From NCBI RefSeq assembly GCF_918797505.1, contig NC_092797.1, positions 13,715,372-13,779,371 on the forward strand: a stretch of 64,000 nucleotides of DNA, in the 5' to 3' direction. The notes below the pieces were generated by a model. It saw nothing but the letters and a program-made list of their open reading frames with translations. It did no database searches and was not told where the DNA came from. Made by a program: the position numbers and the translations under genes. Below, piece by piece: positions 55,719-64,000 of this stretch (positions within the stretch are counted from its first letter, which is position 1; every line of letters begins with the position of its first letter). The DNA is from Bemisia tabaci (Eukaryota; Arthropoda; Insecta; Hemiptera; Aleyrodidae).

Positions 55719-55971
55719 TTGCCGTGCTAAGGAAAAACGCCGTATGAACCTTCAGGCGTTGCCAAATTCCCTTTGATAAAATGCGAATTCCCTTGTAAAC
55801 TTATGAATACTTTTCTTCCCTTTTTTCAGAGAATATTCCTTGTATTTTGATCTAAAGTCCCCGAAAATTTCAAGGAGAAATATTCATAATTTTCCTCATA
55901 AATAAACATTTTATCGAAGGGAATTTGGCAACTCTCAAATGTTCATACGGCGTTCTTCCTTAGCACGGCAG
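55719..55971. mobile_element. Family B MITE, copy 5 (4-bp target duplication tatt)
   Basis: Ends ttgccgtgctaaggaaaaac and ttccttagcacggcag, flanks tatt at 55715-55718 and 55972-55975. Interior closer to copies 1 and 3 (aatttcaaggagaaatattc). Only 137 bp downstream of copy 4, with independent target duplications, so the two inserted separately. Confidence 0.85.
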
Positions 55972-55975
55972 TATT

Positions 55976-56412
55976 CCGCAAAATACACGCACGAATGACC
56001 CTAATCGATCCCACACGATTGAGTATCTCCGAAAAGGTAAAGCAGGACGTTTCAGGAAAGCTGAAACGTCCGATGGCCGTGCGTGTTCGTGTCCACATCC
56101 GTGGATCAGCACTGAATTTGAGGATATACAAACGCGCGTAAACAGAGAGCTTAGCTCCTTTCATATTTCCAGCGGATAAAAGGGACGGCAGGATGCGCTG
56201 CCTCCAGCTGAGGAATTAGTTCGCGATGAAAAGTGGTCAAGTGCGGAAATTAGATTATGTAATGCGAGTCACTGTGCATGAAGCTCTTTTTCTCAGAATC
56301 TCTTTCGGATTTCCGTGCTTATGATGGCTCACTGAGGTTTGAGTGGATGCGACGTTGCCTGATTTCGGTCGCGGAGAAGTCATGTCGGTTTACTCATGGT
56401 CTTTTTTTAATT
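55976..56412. other. Unassigned DNA
   Basis: No gene or repeat recognised; a small inverted pair ggacgtttcaggaaagctgaaacgtcc-like sits at about 56047-56072. Confidence 0.45.
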
Positions 56413-56810
56413 GGATTAAATTTCGCGACGAGGAACTACAATCTCTAGCTCATTTTAGAAACAACCCATGTACCATCAGTTTCCCTATGCGCATAGGTGT
56501 TCTTACGGATTAGCCAGAAATTGTAGTTCCTAATTGAATCAGTGAGAACGAAAACACACCAACTCGAAAAAATGAAAATAATCAAGACACACGCAAAACT
56601 GCACAGTAGTTGAAGAAGTTAGTGCAAGAAAAAGATTTTTGGTGCCGGGAGCCAAGTACTTAAAGACACTTCAAGGGTCCAAGTTAGGGCAGATGCGTTA
56701 ACTTCGCTTACCTTCATGAAAACTAACTCTCTATAATGAAAGTTGAGCATTTTTTAGTTACCGACTTGGTGTGTGTTCGTTCTCACTGATTCAATTGCAA
56801 AATGTAGTCC
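56413..56810. mobile_element. Family H copy 4 split by a nested element
   Basis: The H left arm (cgaggaactacaatctctag) and interior (taccatcagtttccctatgc, cggattagccagaaattgta) are followed by cctaattg. The arm then resumes at 56793 with caattgcaaaatgtagtcc. The intervening 56537-56791 is a separate element. Removing it restores the usual H right arm, a clear nesting event. Confidence 0.8.
56537..56791. mobile_element. Nested 255-bp element inside family H
   Basis: Inverted ends aatcagtgagaacgaaaaca, caccaactcg and cgacttggtgtgtgttcgtt, ctcactgatt, about 32 bp with two mismatches. The pentamer aattg is present on both sides (56532-56536, 56793-56797), consistent with target duplication. No other copy in the window; non-coding. 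Confidence 0.8.
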
Positions 56811-57567
56811 AACTGGTCTACAGACAGAATTGAAACTCAGTGTGAATGCTGCTAGAATATTTCAAGAACTCTGTGAATTTTTCATTTCTATATTTTATCT
56901 TTGATTCCACAGCATTTGGGAAATATGCCAGTAGCAATATTATCATTATTTCAATAAAAAAAATGTTTAAACATTTTCTCCTGAGCGGGTTCTTCAGGTC
57001 TCCGACGCAAATTCGTTTTTCCGCGGGCCCCTCGAGATCTCGTAGAGGGATAACACAACGCAGTTGCCTCAAGTCTGACGGAACGACGTCAAAAACTCAC
57101 TCCCATCCGGTGCGCTGCCTCATTTAAAAAAGTCACGAAAACGAAGAAGAAAACACCTGTTGTGAAGGAAGTTTCCGAGGGAGCACAAAGGGAGAGCAAT
57201 CGAAGTTGGCACATAATTTGGGACGGGATCGAGAGGCGCGTCTAGAGGAAAAACCGCTCATCCACCCGCGATTCCCGGTCGCTGTTGCGTCGTTCTTGAC
57301 GTTCCGTCGAAGCGGGTCAGTCTGGGGCGAAAGAAGCGCGCCCCTGACAGAGAAAGCGTTCTCCATTGTGAGAGCTCAACAATGTATCATGATTAATAAC
57401 GAAAACCACTCAGATTTTTTAAAAGGGGTGGTCCGGAGTGTTGGTGTTGACTTCATATTTTTGAAGGAGCTTTACTTATTCCTGCCTCCTCGACTCGGTC
57501 GTGAGGGGGAGAAAGGGGGGGGGGAGTTCTCGGTCGCGAACCCTTGCCGCGGATGTCTAAAAGCACA
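56811..57567. other. Unassigned DNA, GC-richer from 57000
   Basis: Overlapping domain-free frames on both strands (e.g. 57206-57622). A G-rich run lies at 57517-57523. No repeat or gene recognised. Confidence 0.4.
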
Positions 57568-57574
57568 CGGCCGA

Positions 57575-57805
57575 CAATGGATCGAGTCAATTAGAGTATT
57601 CGGACATGAATTTTTTTACTAAAACTGCGAATTTTTATGTTTATTTCGTCGTATTTTAAATTTTGAGGGGTGCTTCCGGAACAAAATTTCACGAGAAAAC
57701 CAATGGGACCACCATTGGAACCTCAAAATTGTGTATAAACGGAGTTATATACGTTTAAAGTTGCCGAATTTTGTCCGACCTCTTTTGTTGACTCGAGCCA
57801 CTGTG
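57575..57805. mobile_element. Family N MITE, copy 2
   Basis: Ends caatggatcgagtcaattag and ttgactcgagccactgtg; aligns over its length with copy 1 (ttcggacatgaa, tttcacgagaaaaccaatgg, tttgtccgacctcttttgtt). Flanks contain cggcc on both sides, with two extra bases on the left. More diverged inside than copy 1. Confidence 0.8.
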
Positions 57806-57810
57806 CGGCC

Positions 57811-58875
57811 CTCTCGTTCAGGGACGAGTATTTTAATGTACTTTCGGCATACGTCGCATCGGCATGGCTTGAATTCATGGTCGCCCCTTAAATGGTCGCC
57901 CTTAGATGGTTGCCCCCTCGTGCCGGATTCAATTCGTCGTCTCCCGCATGAAGAAGCATAACTCAATTCCAAGGTTGCAAAATTGACTCAATCAATTCAA
58001 TTTTTAACGGGAAGAAACCTGCGCGACTTTCGTCGAAAATTTGTCTGAACATTGCATGACATCAGAAGAAAAATTGGTGGAATTTTCAGTTGGGAATTCT
58101 CGAAATTTGCCCGGTGAAACTTGAATTTGCGCGGAAAAATATGGCAACGTTGAGATGTACTTACGTCCTTTCGTGAAAGGGAATTTGCGAGAAGGACGGA
58201 GCAGTGTTCCGAGGACTCTTCGTGGTATTCGACTTGAATATTAACAATTTGCTTTCCGTCTATCTGTGACTTAAATGCTCCTTGAGGTTGAGAGCTATTA
58301 ACCTTCATAACGCTCCAGTATTTTGAATATGCTAAGTGTAGAAGGGGAAGAGAAGGCCAATCCAATTTCTTATTCGGGGCTATTTCCTTAATCATATGGA
58401 AAGCTTATTTCTCTTTCTGATTTATAAAGCACAAATCCCAGGATTCATCCCAAAATATCCCTACCAAACGCTCCTAAGCCCCCTAAATTTTCATTTTTTG
58501 TCACAATTAGTTCTACATTCTACTGGGCCGATTATCATGAATTTGGCGGTTATCGAGAAGTGGAAGTCTTCGGAGAAGCTAGCTCTATTCACATTTTGGA
58601 ACATGTCTCAGGTTTGTGTATATTCCGTTTTCAAGTTGTGAAATTTCCAACTTAAACAAAGTAAATGCTCATTTTTCGTCACATTTCATTCTAAAGATAT
58701 AGACCTATTTTCATGCTTTTCAGGGCTATTGATAGGATCTAATCCCTGGATGAAACCGCTTTATTTAGATTAATTTACGAGGGACCCACGGAACGGGTTT
58801 TAGAGGGCGCGAGGCGCCCTCTGGGGCTGCACCGCATTAAGGGCAAGGGGGAACTCTCCCTTGTACTGTAATATA
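57811..58875. other. Unassigned DNA
   Basis: A minus-strand frame of 132 codons at 57997-58395 has no recognisable domain. Otherwise nothing recognised. Confidence 0.4.
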
Positions 58876-59207
58876 ATGCCGTGCTAAGAACGCCGTACAT
58901 ACATCAAGATTTTCCCTCTTCTTTTTGGAACTTAAGACTTTATAAAATAAAAACTCTTTTACCCATGCACCTCAATCTTCAGGTTAAGTTCTTGATAGTA
59001 TTTGCTAAAGAATTCTGTAAAAATGTTACAATATTTTTACAGAATTCTTTAGATACTATCTTGCTACTATTTTAGCTACTAGCTTCTTGAAATACTATGC
59101 AAACTTGTGTACCTTGGTACACCAAGGTACACAAGTTTTTCTGCTACAATAAATTGTTTCCAAAAATTGTAAAATGGCATTTACGGCGTTTTTGCGTTGC
59201 ACGGCAA
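58876..59207. mobile_element. Family B relative with two perfect internal hairpins
   Basis: Ends atgccgtgctaagaacgccg and acggcgtttttgcgttgcac, continuing ggcaa; flanks tata at 58872-58875 and 59208-59211. The interior differs from other B copies. It holds a perfect 18-bp-arm hairpin (59007-59024 with 59033-59050, aaagaattctgtaaaaat), extended outward by imperfect pairing, and a perfect 17-bp-arm hairpin (59101-59117 with 59122-59138, aaacttgtgtaccttgg). Confidence 0.75.
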
Positions 59208-59211
59208 TATA

Positions 59212-59650
59212 GGTATAAGCCTAAGCCTTCTACGTAAAGTTCGAAAACAGCTAGGATGGGGGGCGTAAGTAAAGAATGAGAAGGAACGACGAAGAATTTA
59301 TTCCGTCCTGGAAGTGCCCCAAAAATATCAGGTATACGTCGAGGAAAGTAAACACTCCCCGTTTGACAGGGGATGATAATTGAAAGGGCAAAGTTTGAGA
59401 AACTTCCCTCATAAAATCTTGTAAGTTCCGTGTCAAACTCATTTCATAGCGCGGCTCGACGTCCGCGCGAGAGTGACATCTCGGTCGGGAGCCGGGGCTT
59501 CCTGTCCGCGTTGATTGGAACTTCGGCGCCGCGCCGTGGCGATCCTCGAAAGTTCCCTCGGAAGCATTACCTTCCCTCAATTTAAATCCATTTTGAACTA
59601 TCGATTCTGAGCGAAAGAATTTGTCTCGATTGAATTTGATAGTTTTACAT
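59212..59650. other. Unassigned DNA
   Basis: A 176-codon minus-strand frame (59251-59781) runs through this and the following repeat-like end. It has no recognised domain and is not called as a gene. Confidence 0.4.
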
Positions 59651-59651
59651 G

Positions 59652-59760
59652 CAGTGGAGTCTCGTTTATACACCGCGGTGATTAAGACCGGAGCTACCGC
59701 GGATATTTGCGAATCGCGGATATTTGCGAATCGCGGATATTCCGAAATTAAGCGAGACAA
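59652..59760 (+). repeat. Possible pogo/Tigger-like terminal fragment with short tandem repeat
   Basis: cagtggagtctcgtttatac at 59652, followed by three near-copies of gcggatatttgcgaatc (59700-59745). Pogo-class ends begin CAGT and carry ccgcggat words (family knowledge), but no opposite end or transposase is seen. Tentative. Confidence 0.35.
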
Positions 59761-59824
59761 CGTAGTGTTGACACCCTCCATGAAAAAAAAAACAACGTCA
59801 GCGCCAAACAGTGGGTGTTGCTTA

Positions 59825-59987
59825 CAGCGGCGTGGAGTGCTTTGCGATTGATCGATTTATCTGCCATTTAAACCCGTGGAAAAGGGTCGAAAACAGGGTG
59901 TTCGCGACGAACACCGTAAATAATCGATTCTTTAACGTCGTTCAAATTGGGAAGGATCGATAATGAATCATCCGCGCCTCGGCACTG
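59825..59987 (-). mobile_element. Family A hAT-like MITE, copy 11
   Basis: Ends cagcggcgtggagtgctttg and catccgcgcctcggcactg; interior aaacccgtggaaaagggtcg and gacgaacaccgtaaataatc. Perfect 8-bp target duplication gttgctta (59817-59824, 59988-59995) despite diverged ends. Reverse orientation relative to copies 1-3. Confidence 0.88.
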
Positions 59988-59995
59988 GTTGCTTA

Positions 59996-60656
59996 CAGCG
60001 TTATAGATGACTCTTAAACACCAATAATTGAATTATAAAAAGTTTAAACGGTTCACCGTGAGGGGACCTTTGTCGCTTGGCTAACCCAAGGGCGTAATAC
60101 TGAACCTTCAGACGAGCCCGGAAAAACATTGAATTTATGGTTGACAGGGTTCATTGTAGAGTGTAGTTACACCCTCGTGTTAGGAAAGCGACGATTTGCT
60201 AAATTATCACTTTTCCCTTTTCCAAAAAAAAGAAACTGAACTCCTTCAAAATAGAAAAGATAAACAAATCAAACAGAGGACTTACGATTCTGAACCAAAC
60301 CTACTGAAAAGTATAGAAACCAAGGCTGGTTGTACACTTTACATGAAAAGAAATCAAAAGCGTGCCAACATATCAATATGCACATGAAGAATACAAAAAT
60401 AAAAACTCGTGGGGAAACAACGCTAAAATACAATAAATTAACGCAAAACGTTTCGCCTGGTGACCTTGGCAATCATTATCAACGGCTAAAAGAATCGGTT
60501 CAGGTTTCGGGTTACTTACTATAACTAAAATTTCTGTTACACATCAATATGCAAGACACGCAAAAAAAAAAATAAATAAATAAATAAAAAAATAAAAACT
60601 GGGATTTTGGATCATTGAGCCGAAACCCAATTATGGAATAAAATTTCGTGTTCAAA
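59996..60656. other. Unassigned DNA
   Basis: An (aaat)n-like simple repeat lies at about 60565-60597. No gene or mobile element recognised. Confidence 0.4.
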
Positions 60657-60865
60657 CACCGAAAAAAATAATATGCTGTTATAGCATCTAGGATGTCAAA
60701 AATGTGTCTGGTGATCCCAAGATGCTGTTTTTACTGCCCCCGCAGTTAATTTTACATCCTGTGAATGCAAATTCAACTGCGGGGGCAGTAAAGGCAACAT
60801 CTTGGGATCACCAGACACATTTTTGACACCCTAGATGCTAAAACAGCATATTATTTTTTTCGGTG
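60657..60865. repeat. Hairpin element L, about 100-bp arms
   Basis: Arms start caccgaaaaaaataatatgc and end gcatattatttttttcggtg. Inner blocks gtgtctggtgatcccaagat and actgcccccgcagtt occur in both arms as reverse complements. About 6-8 mismatches per 100 bp by eye and a short loop near 60760. Non-coding; a transcript would be a near-continuous dsRNA hairpin. A faint relative may exist at 30690-30790. Confidence 0.8.
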
Positions 60866-62164
60866 AAGGGACGACATCCATTGTTGTCAACTTGCAATAA
60901 TCAGGAAACGCTATGAGATGTTTTTAAACGCTTCCGGGGGGACACCGTCGTAAAACAAACTTCTTTTAAAACGGGAGGCGTCACGTTGAAAAGCCACTTT
61001 TACGAGGGAAATAAAGTTACGGAGATGAAGAATCCTTGCTTTGAAACGAAAGACCCAAAGACATAAAGACGGAGGGCTAAAAGCAAAAAATGAAGCTTCT
61101 TTTCAACCACCTCTACTATTGGCTAGAGGATTGGCGGCGAAATCGGGACAAGTTTGAATTCAGAAGTAGGGCGGGAACTGAATAAAATAATTGCGGAAAC
61201 AAAGTATTCTAGGTTGATTTTTGCCCAAATTCACTTACCCACTCATATTTCTTTAACTTTAGGTTAGCTCTGGTCCGTCGTCGACCGATTAATTTCATTT
61301 GGGAGTAACGGTCATCTAGAACTGTAACGACCTGTTTGAACCTGCAGAACCACCATGAGCAGAAGAAAAACTAACTTTATCTGAGATTACTGCCTATTAC
61401 CAAGCAAGAGTAAGTGTAATACAATAGGACGCAGTCCCAACTTTCTTAATATATTCGTTTTAGGCATTTAAAATATGTTTCGAAGAAGAAATATGGAAAA
61501 ATTAAGAGGACAAGTTCAAATCAAATTTCCGTTTGCCGCCATGGATTCCCGCGCTCATTTACACACTCACACAAGCACCCAGCGCCAAACCAGGCTTCAC
61601 TTTTTCCCCGTGCTTTTAGATACGAGCACTCCGTCTTTATGTCTTTGGAAAGACCCTGGCTTTCGGAGGGATCGTTAAATTTGAGAATCCCTGTGCCACC
61701 GGTATGTGCGCCACCTCCAAAGATCAAAAAGCATGATGTTAAGGTTTGAATTGTGTTAATTTATTTCGAATATGGCATTTCAAGAACTCGTCGAACAACT
61801 GTTTGAATTTAAAATACAATTGTCTGTGGTTGAAAGAAAAATGATGCAGACCGCAGGAATCTTAATTTATTTGAAAAATTTCTTTTAATTTAATAAAAAA
61901 AAAAAAAAAAAAACAACAACAACAACACTTTCAAGAAAGAATTTGTATTTTCAAATCCTCTTTTTAGCTCGAAGAAAATTAAATTTGTCATTGATGACAA
62001 AGTTAAATTTGTTTTAACTAAAGAGAGCACATTAAGAAGCAAAAATAGTGAAATTACTCAGGTCAGCTGAATTTGTAAGTTGAAATCAGTAGTCGTGTCA
62101 GAATAAATAGACTGCTTTTTGTGATCGGGAATCACCATTACTAATGAGACTAACGGAAACAAAC
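60866..62164. other. Unassigned DNA with A-rich simple repeat
   Basis: An A-run followed by (aac)n lies at about 61896-61927. No gene or repeat family recognised. Confidence 0.4.
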
Positions 62165-62690
62165 ACGTTATGGAAACAGAGCAAAGGAAAGAGTGCGCGT
62201 TGATAACGGCGCAAAGATACGACTATTCGTGCTTTATGGATGTCCACGTTGCATATCTACAAAATTGAAGGCGCGTTGCCCAATTTCCTACGATAACATA
62301 CTAATTGTTGAGGAAAATTGTGAGTATTCTTTCTTGAAATTGTCAGGCACTTGAGATCAAATTACAAAAAAAAATTATCTGAGAAATTGGCAGAAAAATA
62401 TTCAAAAATGTTCCTGAAAATAAGTGATTTGCCAGCGGAAATTTGGCAACGCCTGAGGGTTCATACGGGGTTTTTCCTTTGCACGGTAGTATGTCTCTCC
62501 TGTCTTCGGCAGTTTTGACACTCGATTTTGTTTATTTTTTCAATTTGATGTCTGGATCTTCTTTCAGGATGTATTTGTAGACCTATATCTAAAGCTCGTA
62601 TGTGCCGGCCCAGTACAACCCACGGACCACTCGTTTTCAGCAAGCCTTTGGTCAGTTAGACCCGACTTGTACATCTAAGGATTAATTTGA
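62165..62690 (+). repeat. Family D copy 4 interrupted by a 5'-truncated family B copy
   Basis: D core gcgcgttgataacggcgcaa, agatacgactattcgtgctt, tggatgtccacgttgcatat, aaaattgaaggcg is followed not by D sequence but by the B interior and right end (ttgcccaatttcctacgata ... gtttttcctttgcacggtag, about 62277-62490). D then resumes with gttttgacactcgattttg and continues through ctaaagctcgtatgtgc to ctaaggatta. The B left end is missing at the first junction. Confidence 0.65.
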
Positions 62691-63520
62691 TCATTGAGCA
62701 TGTGAACAATAGTTCATAGAAAATAAATGCATTCAGATCATGATGTGAGATAAGTGATGGAAGAAGGGGGGGAAGAAGAGAATCCTGAATAAGTGGGCTA
62801 AGGCTGAAGAGACTTCAAAATTTTAGCCAACGTGCATGACGACGATGAAGAGTGGTGGACATGTGCAGCCGGACCCTCCAATTAAAACTGTCAAAACTAC
62901 GCGGAATCATGTTGAATTCGAAGTATTATGCGCACCAAAACAATGCAAATTAAATCAGACAAAACAATTGGTCGGCAATTTGTGACCAGCATACCCGATG
63001 CATCAAGAGACAAATAATGGAAACCGTATTTAATCGAATATTACCGGGAAATATGTGAGGAGACGCCCAATTTTCCCAGACAATTCGTCATTTCAGGGGG
63101 AAATTGGCAACGTCAGGAGGAGCACCGACTTTAGGAAAAATGCTGATGTCCGCTGGGAAATGCGCATGCGCGCCGCCGGCCGACCCGAGCGTAGGGAGCT
63201 GGGCCACTTGCTCCGACGCTCGAGGAAAGCCAGTCTTCGCAACGTGGTCGTCTTATGCACTTGCTAAGGACTCCGGTCTGCAGTTGCATGTCATTGTCGA
63301 ACCACACCATCAGCCGAACGACTCCGGTTCGTTCTCAACACCGTCTATATTTTTGAGTCTTTTCTCCCCCTTTTTGCTATTCTTTTCTGTGTCTTGTCGA
63401 GCCCTTTCATCTGATAGAATAGCCAACTCAAACAATATACCGAAATTCAGTCAAAGACAGACCTTTTCTCTCTTTATTGACTACGTCTTTCGTTTTTTGG
63501 GAGGTCAACGACTGCCCCCC
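62691..63520. other. Unassigned DNA
   Basis: Contains the start of a 175-codon frame (63104-63631) with no recognisable domain; it runs into the hairpin at 63523 and is not called. A GC-rich patch lies at 63160-63240. Confidence 0.4.
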
Positions 63521-63522
63521 CA

Positions 63523-63612
63523 AAAGCCCCCACTGTTGTGTTGCGTCGTGGTCTGCACGAGATCTCTCTCTATAGAGAGACCACGGGCGACCACTGTCCG
63601 ACACAACAGTCC
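63523..63612. repeat. Imperfect palindrome around ctctctatagagag
   Basis: cccactgttgtgttgcgtcg and tggtc on the left pair with gaccactgtccgacacaaca and gtccccc on the right around the centre ctctctatagagaga. A second inverted pair, tgacgtcagctcgag and gtcggctgacgtc, follows at about 63629-63682. Together they look like a compact foldback of unknown origin. Confidence 0.5.
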
Positions 63613-64000
63613 CCCCCCTGGAGTCCTGTGACGTCAGCTCGAGATATCTCTCTTTAGAGACGTCCCGTCGGCTGACGTCGCGACGCTCCAGAAACGTCCC
63701 CTATCGACCCCTAATCAGGGTCATCACATGGTTGGAGGCGCTTGTCTTTTCCCCAGGGAGAAGTCGATCAGGTACTCAGTAGGAAAGTACTAGGAATTTA
63801 AGACACTGATTCACCAGAAGGGTCGATCATTCAGTCGTTTTGTCTCCACGTATTTTTCCTCAGCAATCTACACCATCGCGTCATCGATCATTAAATTCCT
63901 CGGAGTTTATTCGTGACCAAAAACTAATTTTTTTTTTGCTCTAATTTTTCACTTGAGCTCAGGAAATTGTATTTTTTTTTCTCTCAAAAATTTAGATTTT
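63613..64000. other. Unassigned terminal stretch
   Basis: Apart from the inverted pair noted at 63629-63682, no gene or repeat is recognised up to the window edge. Confidence 0.4.

Noticed and set aside
57206..57622. 138-codon plus-strand frame
   Set aside because: GC-rich region with frames on both strands, and its end lies in a family N element; no domain.
59251..59781. 176-codon minus-strand open frame
   Set aside because: Runs through a short tandem repeat and a possible transposon end; no domain recognised.
63104..63631. 175-codon plus-strand open frame
   Set aside because: Low-complexity Ser/Phe/Pro-rich translation crossing a palindromic module; no domain.

Overview
This window reads as a gene-poor, AT-rich stretch of an animal nuclear genome, most likely an insect. 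The signs are long homopolymer runs, dense short inverted-repeat transposons, a mariner remnant, a tRNA-like element with pol III boxes, and a (TTAGG)n-type array, the telomere repeat typical of many insects. Several repeat families resemble, from memory only, sequences of the whitefly Bemisia tabaci; that species guess is inference and was not checked by search. There is no operon structure and no sign of bacterial or phage genes.

I could not support any intact protein-coding gene. The longest open frames (about 140-220 codons) have no recognisable domains, often overlap open frames on the other strand, or lie inside repeats and low-complexity tracts. The only recognisable protein remnant is a frameshifted, N-terminally deleted Tc1/mariner transposase at 7.6-8.2 kb, flanked by inverted repeats of about 200 bp. 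No exon chain could be assembled by eye, so exons of a long gene cannot be excluded.

The informative content is the repeat landscape. I group it into families by shared ends and name them by letter for this report. A: hAT-like MITEs (ends CAGTGGCG, 8-bp target duplications), 11 copies. B: elements of about 250 bp ending CTGCCGTGCTAAGG with 4-bp duplications, at least 7 copies. C: foldback elements of about 400-520 bp, 2 copies. D: a repeat of about 250-530 bp with a conserved core, 4 main copies plus degenerate ones. E, F, H, J, K, L, M, N, O, P, Q, S, U, V, W, Y: other inverted-repeat elements or hairpins. R, T, X: dispersed repeats.

Layout: 0-4.5 kb is quiet DNA with O and B copies. 4.5-8.6 kb holds an A copy, a C foldback, the mariner and the tRNA-like element. 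9.3-14.9 kb carries D, H, V, Y, A and Q. 17-21.4 kb has A, a polypurine tract, T, R, B and H. 22.3-23.1 kb is a palindromic 31-bp minisatellite. 24.3-25.2 kb has M and two F copies. 25.2-30.9 kb is almost featureless. 31-39.6 kb is dense in A, N, D, P and O with two local tandem duplications. 40.4-42 kb is a B/C/J nest. 43-50 kb carries S, U, paired A copies, K, E and J. 51.5-52.5 kb has a terminal-inverted-repeat element enclosing an interstitial telomeric array, followed by a tandem duplication. 53.5-56.8 kb is a D/E/H/B cluster including an element inserted inside another. 57.5-62.7 kb has N, a hairpin-rich B relative, a possible pogo-like end, A, a long hairpin L and a D/B chimera.

Almost everything mobile here is non-autonomous, so any movement would have depended on transposases encoded elsewhere.
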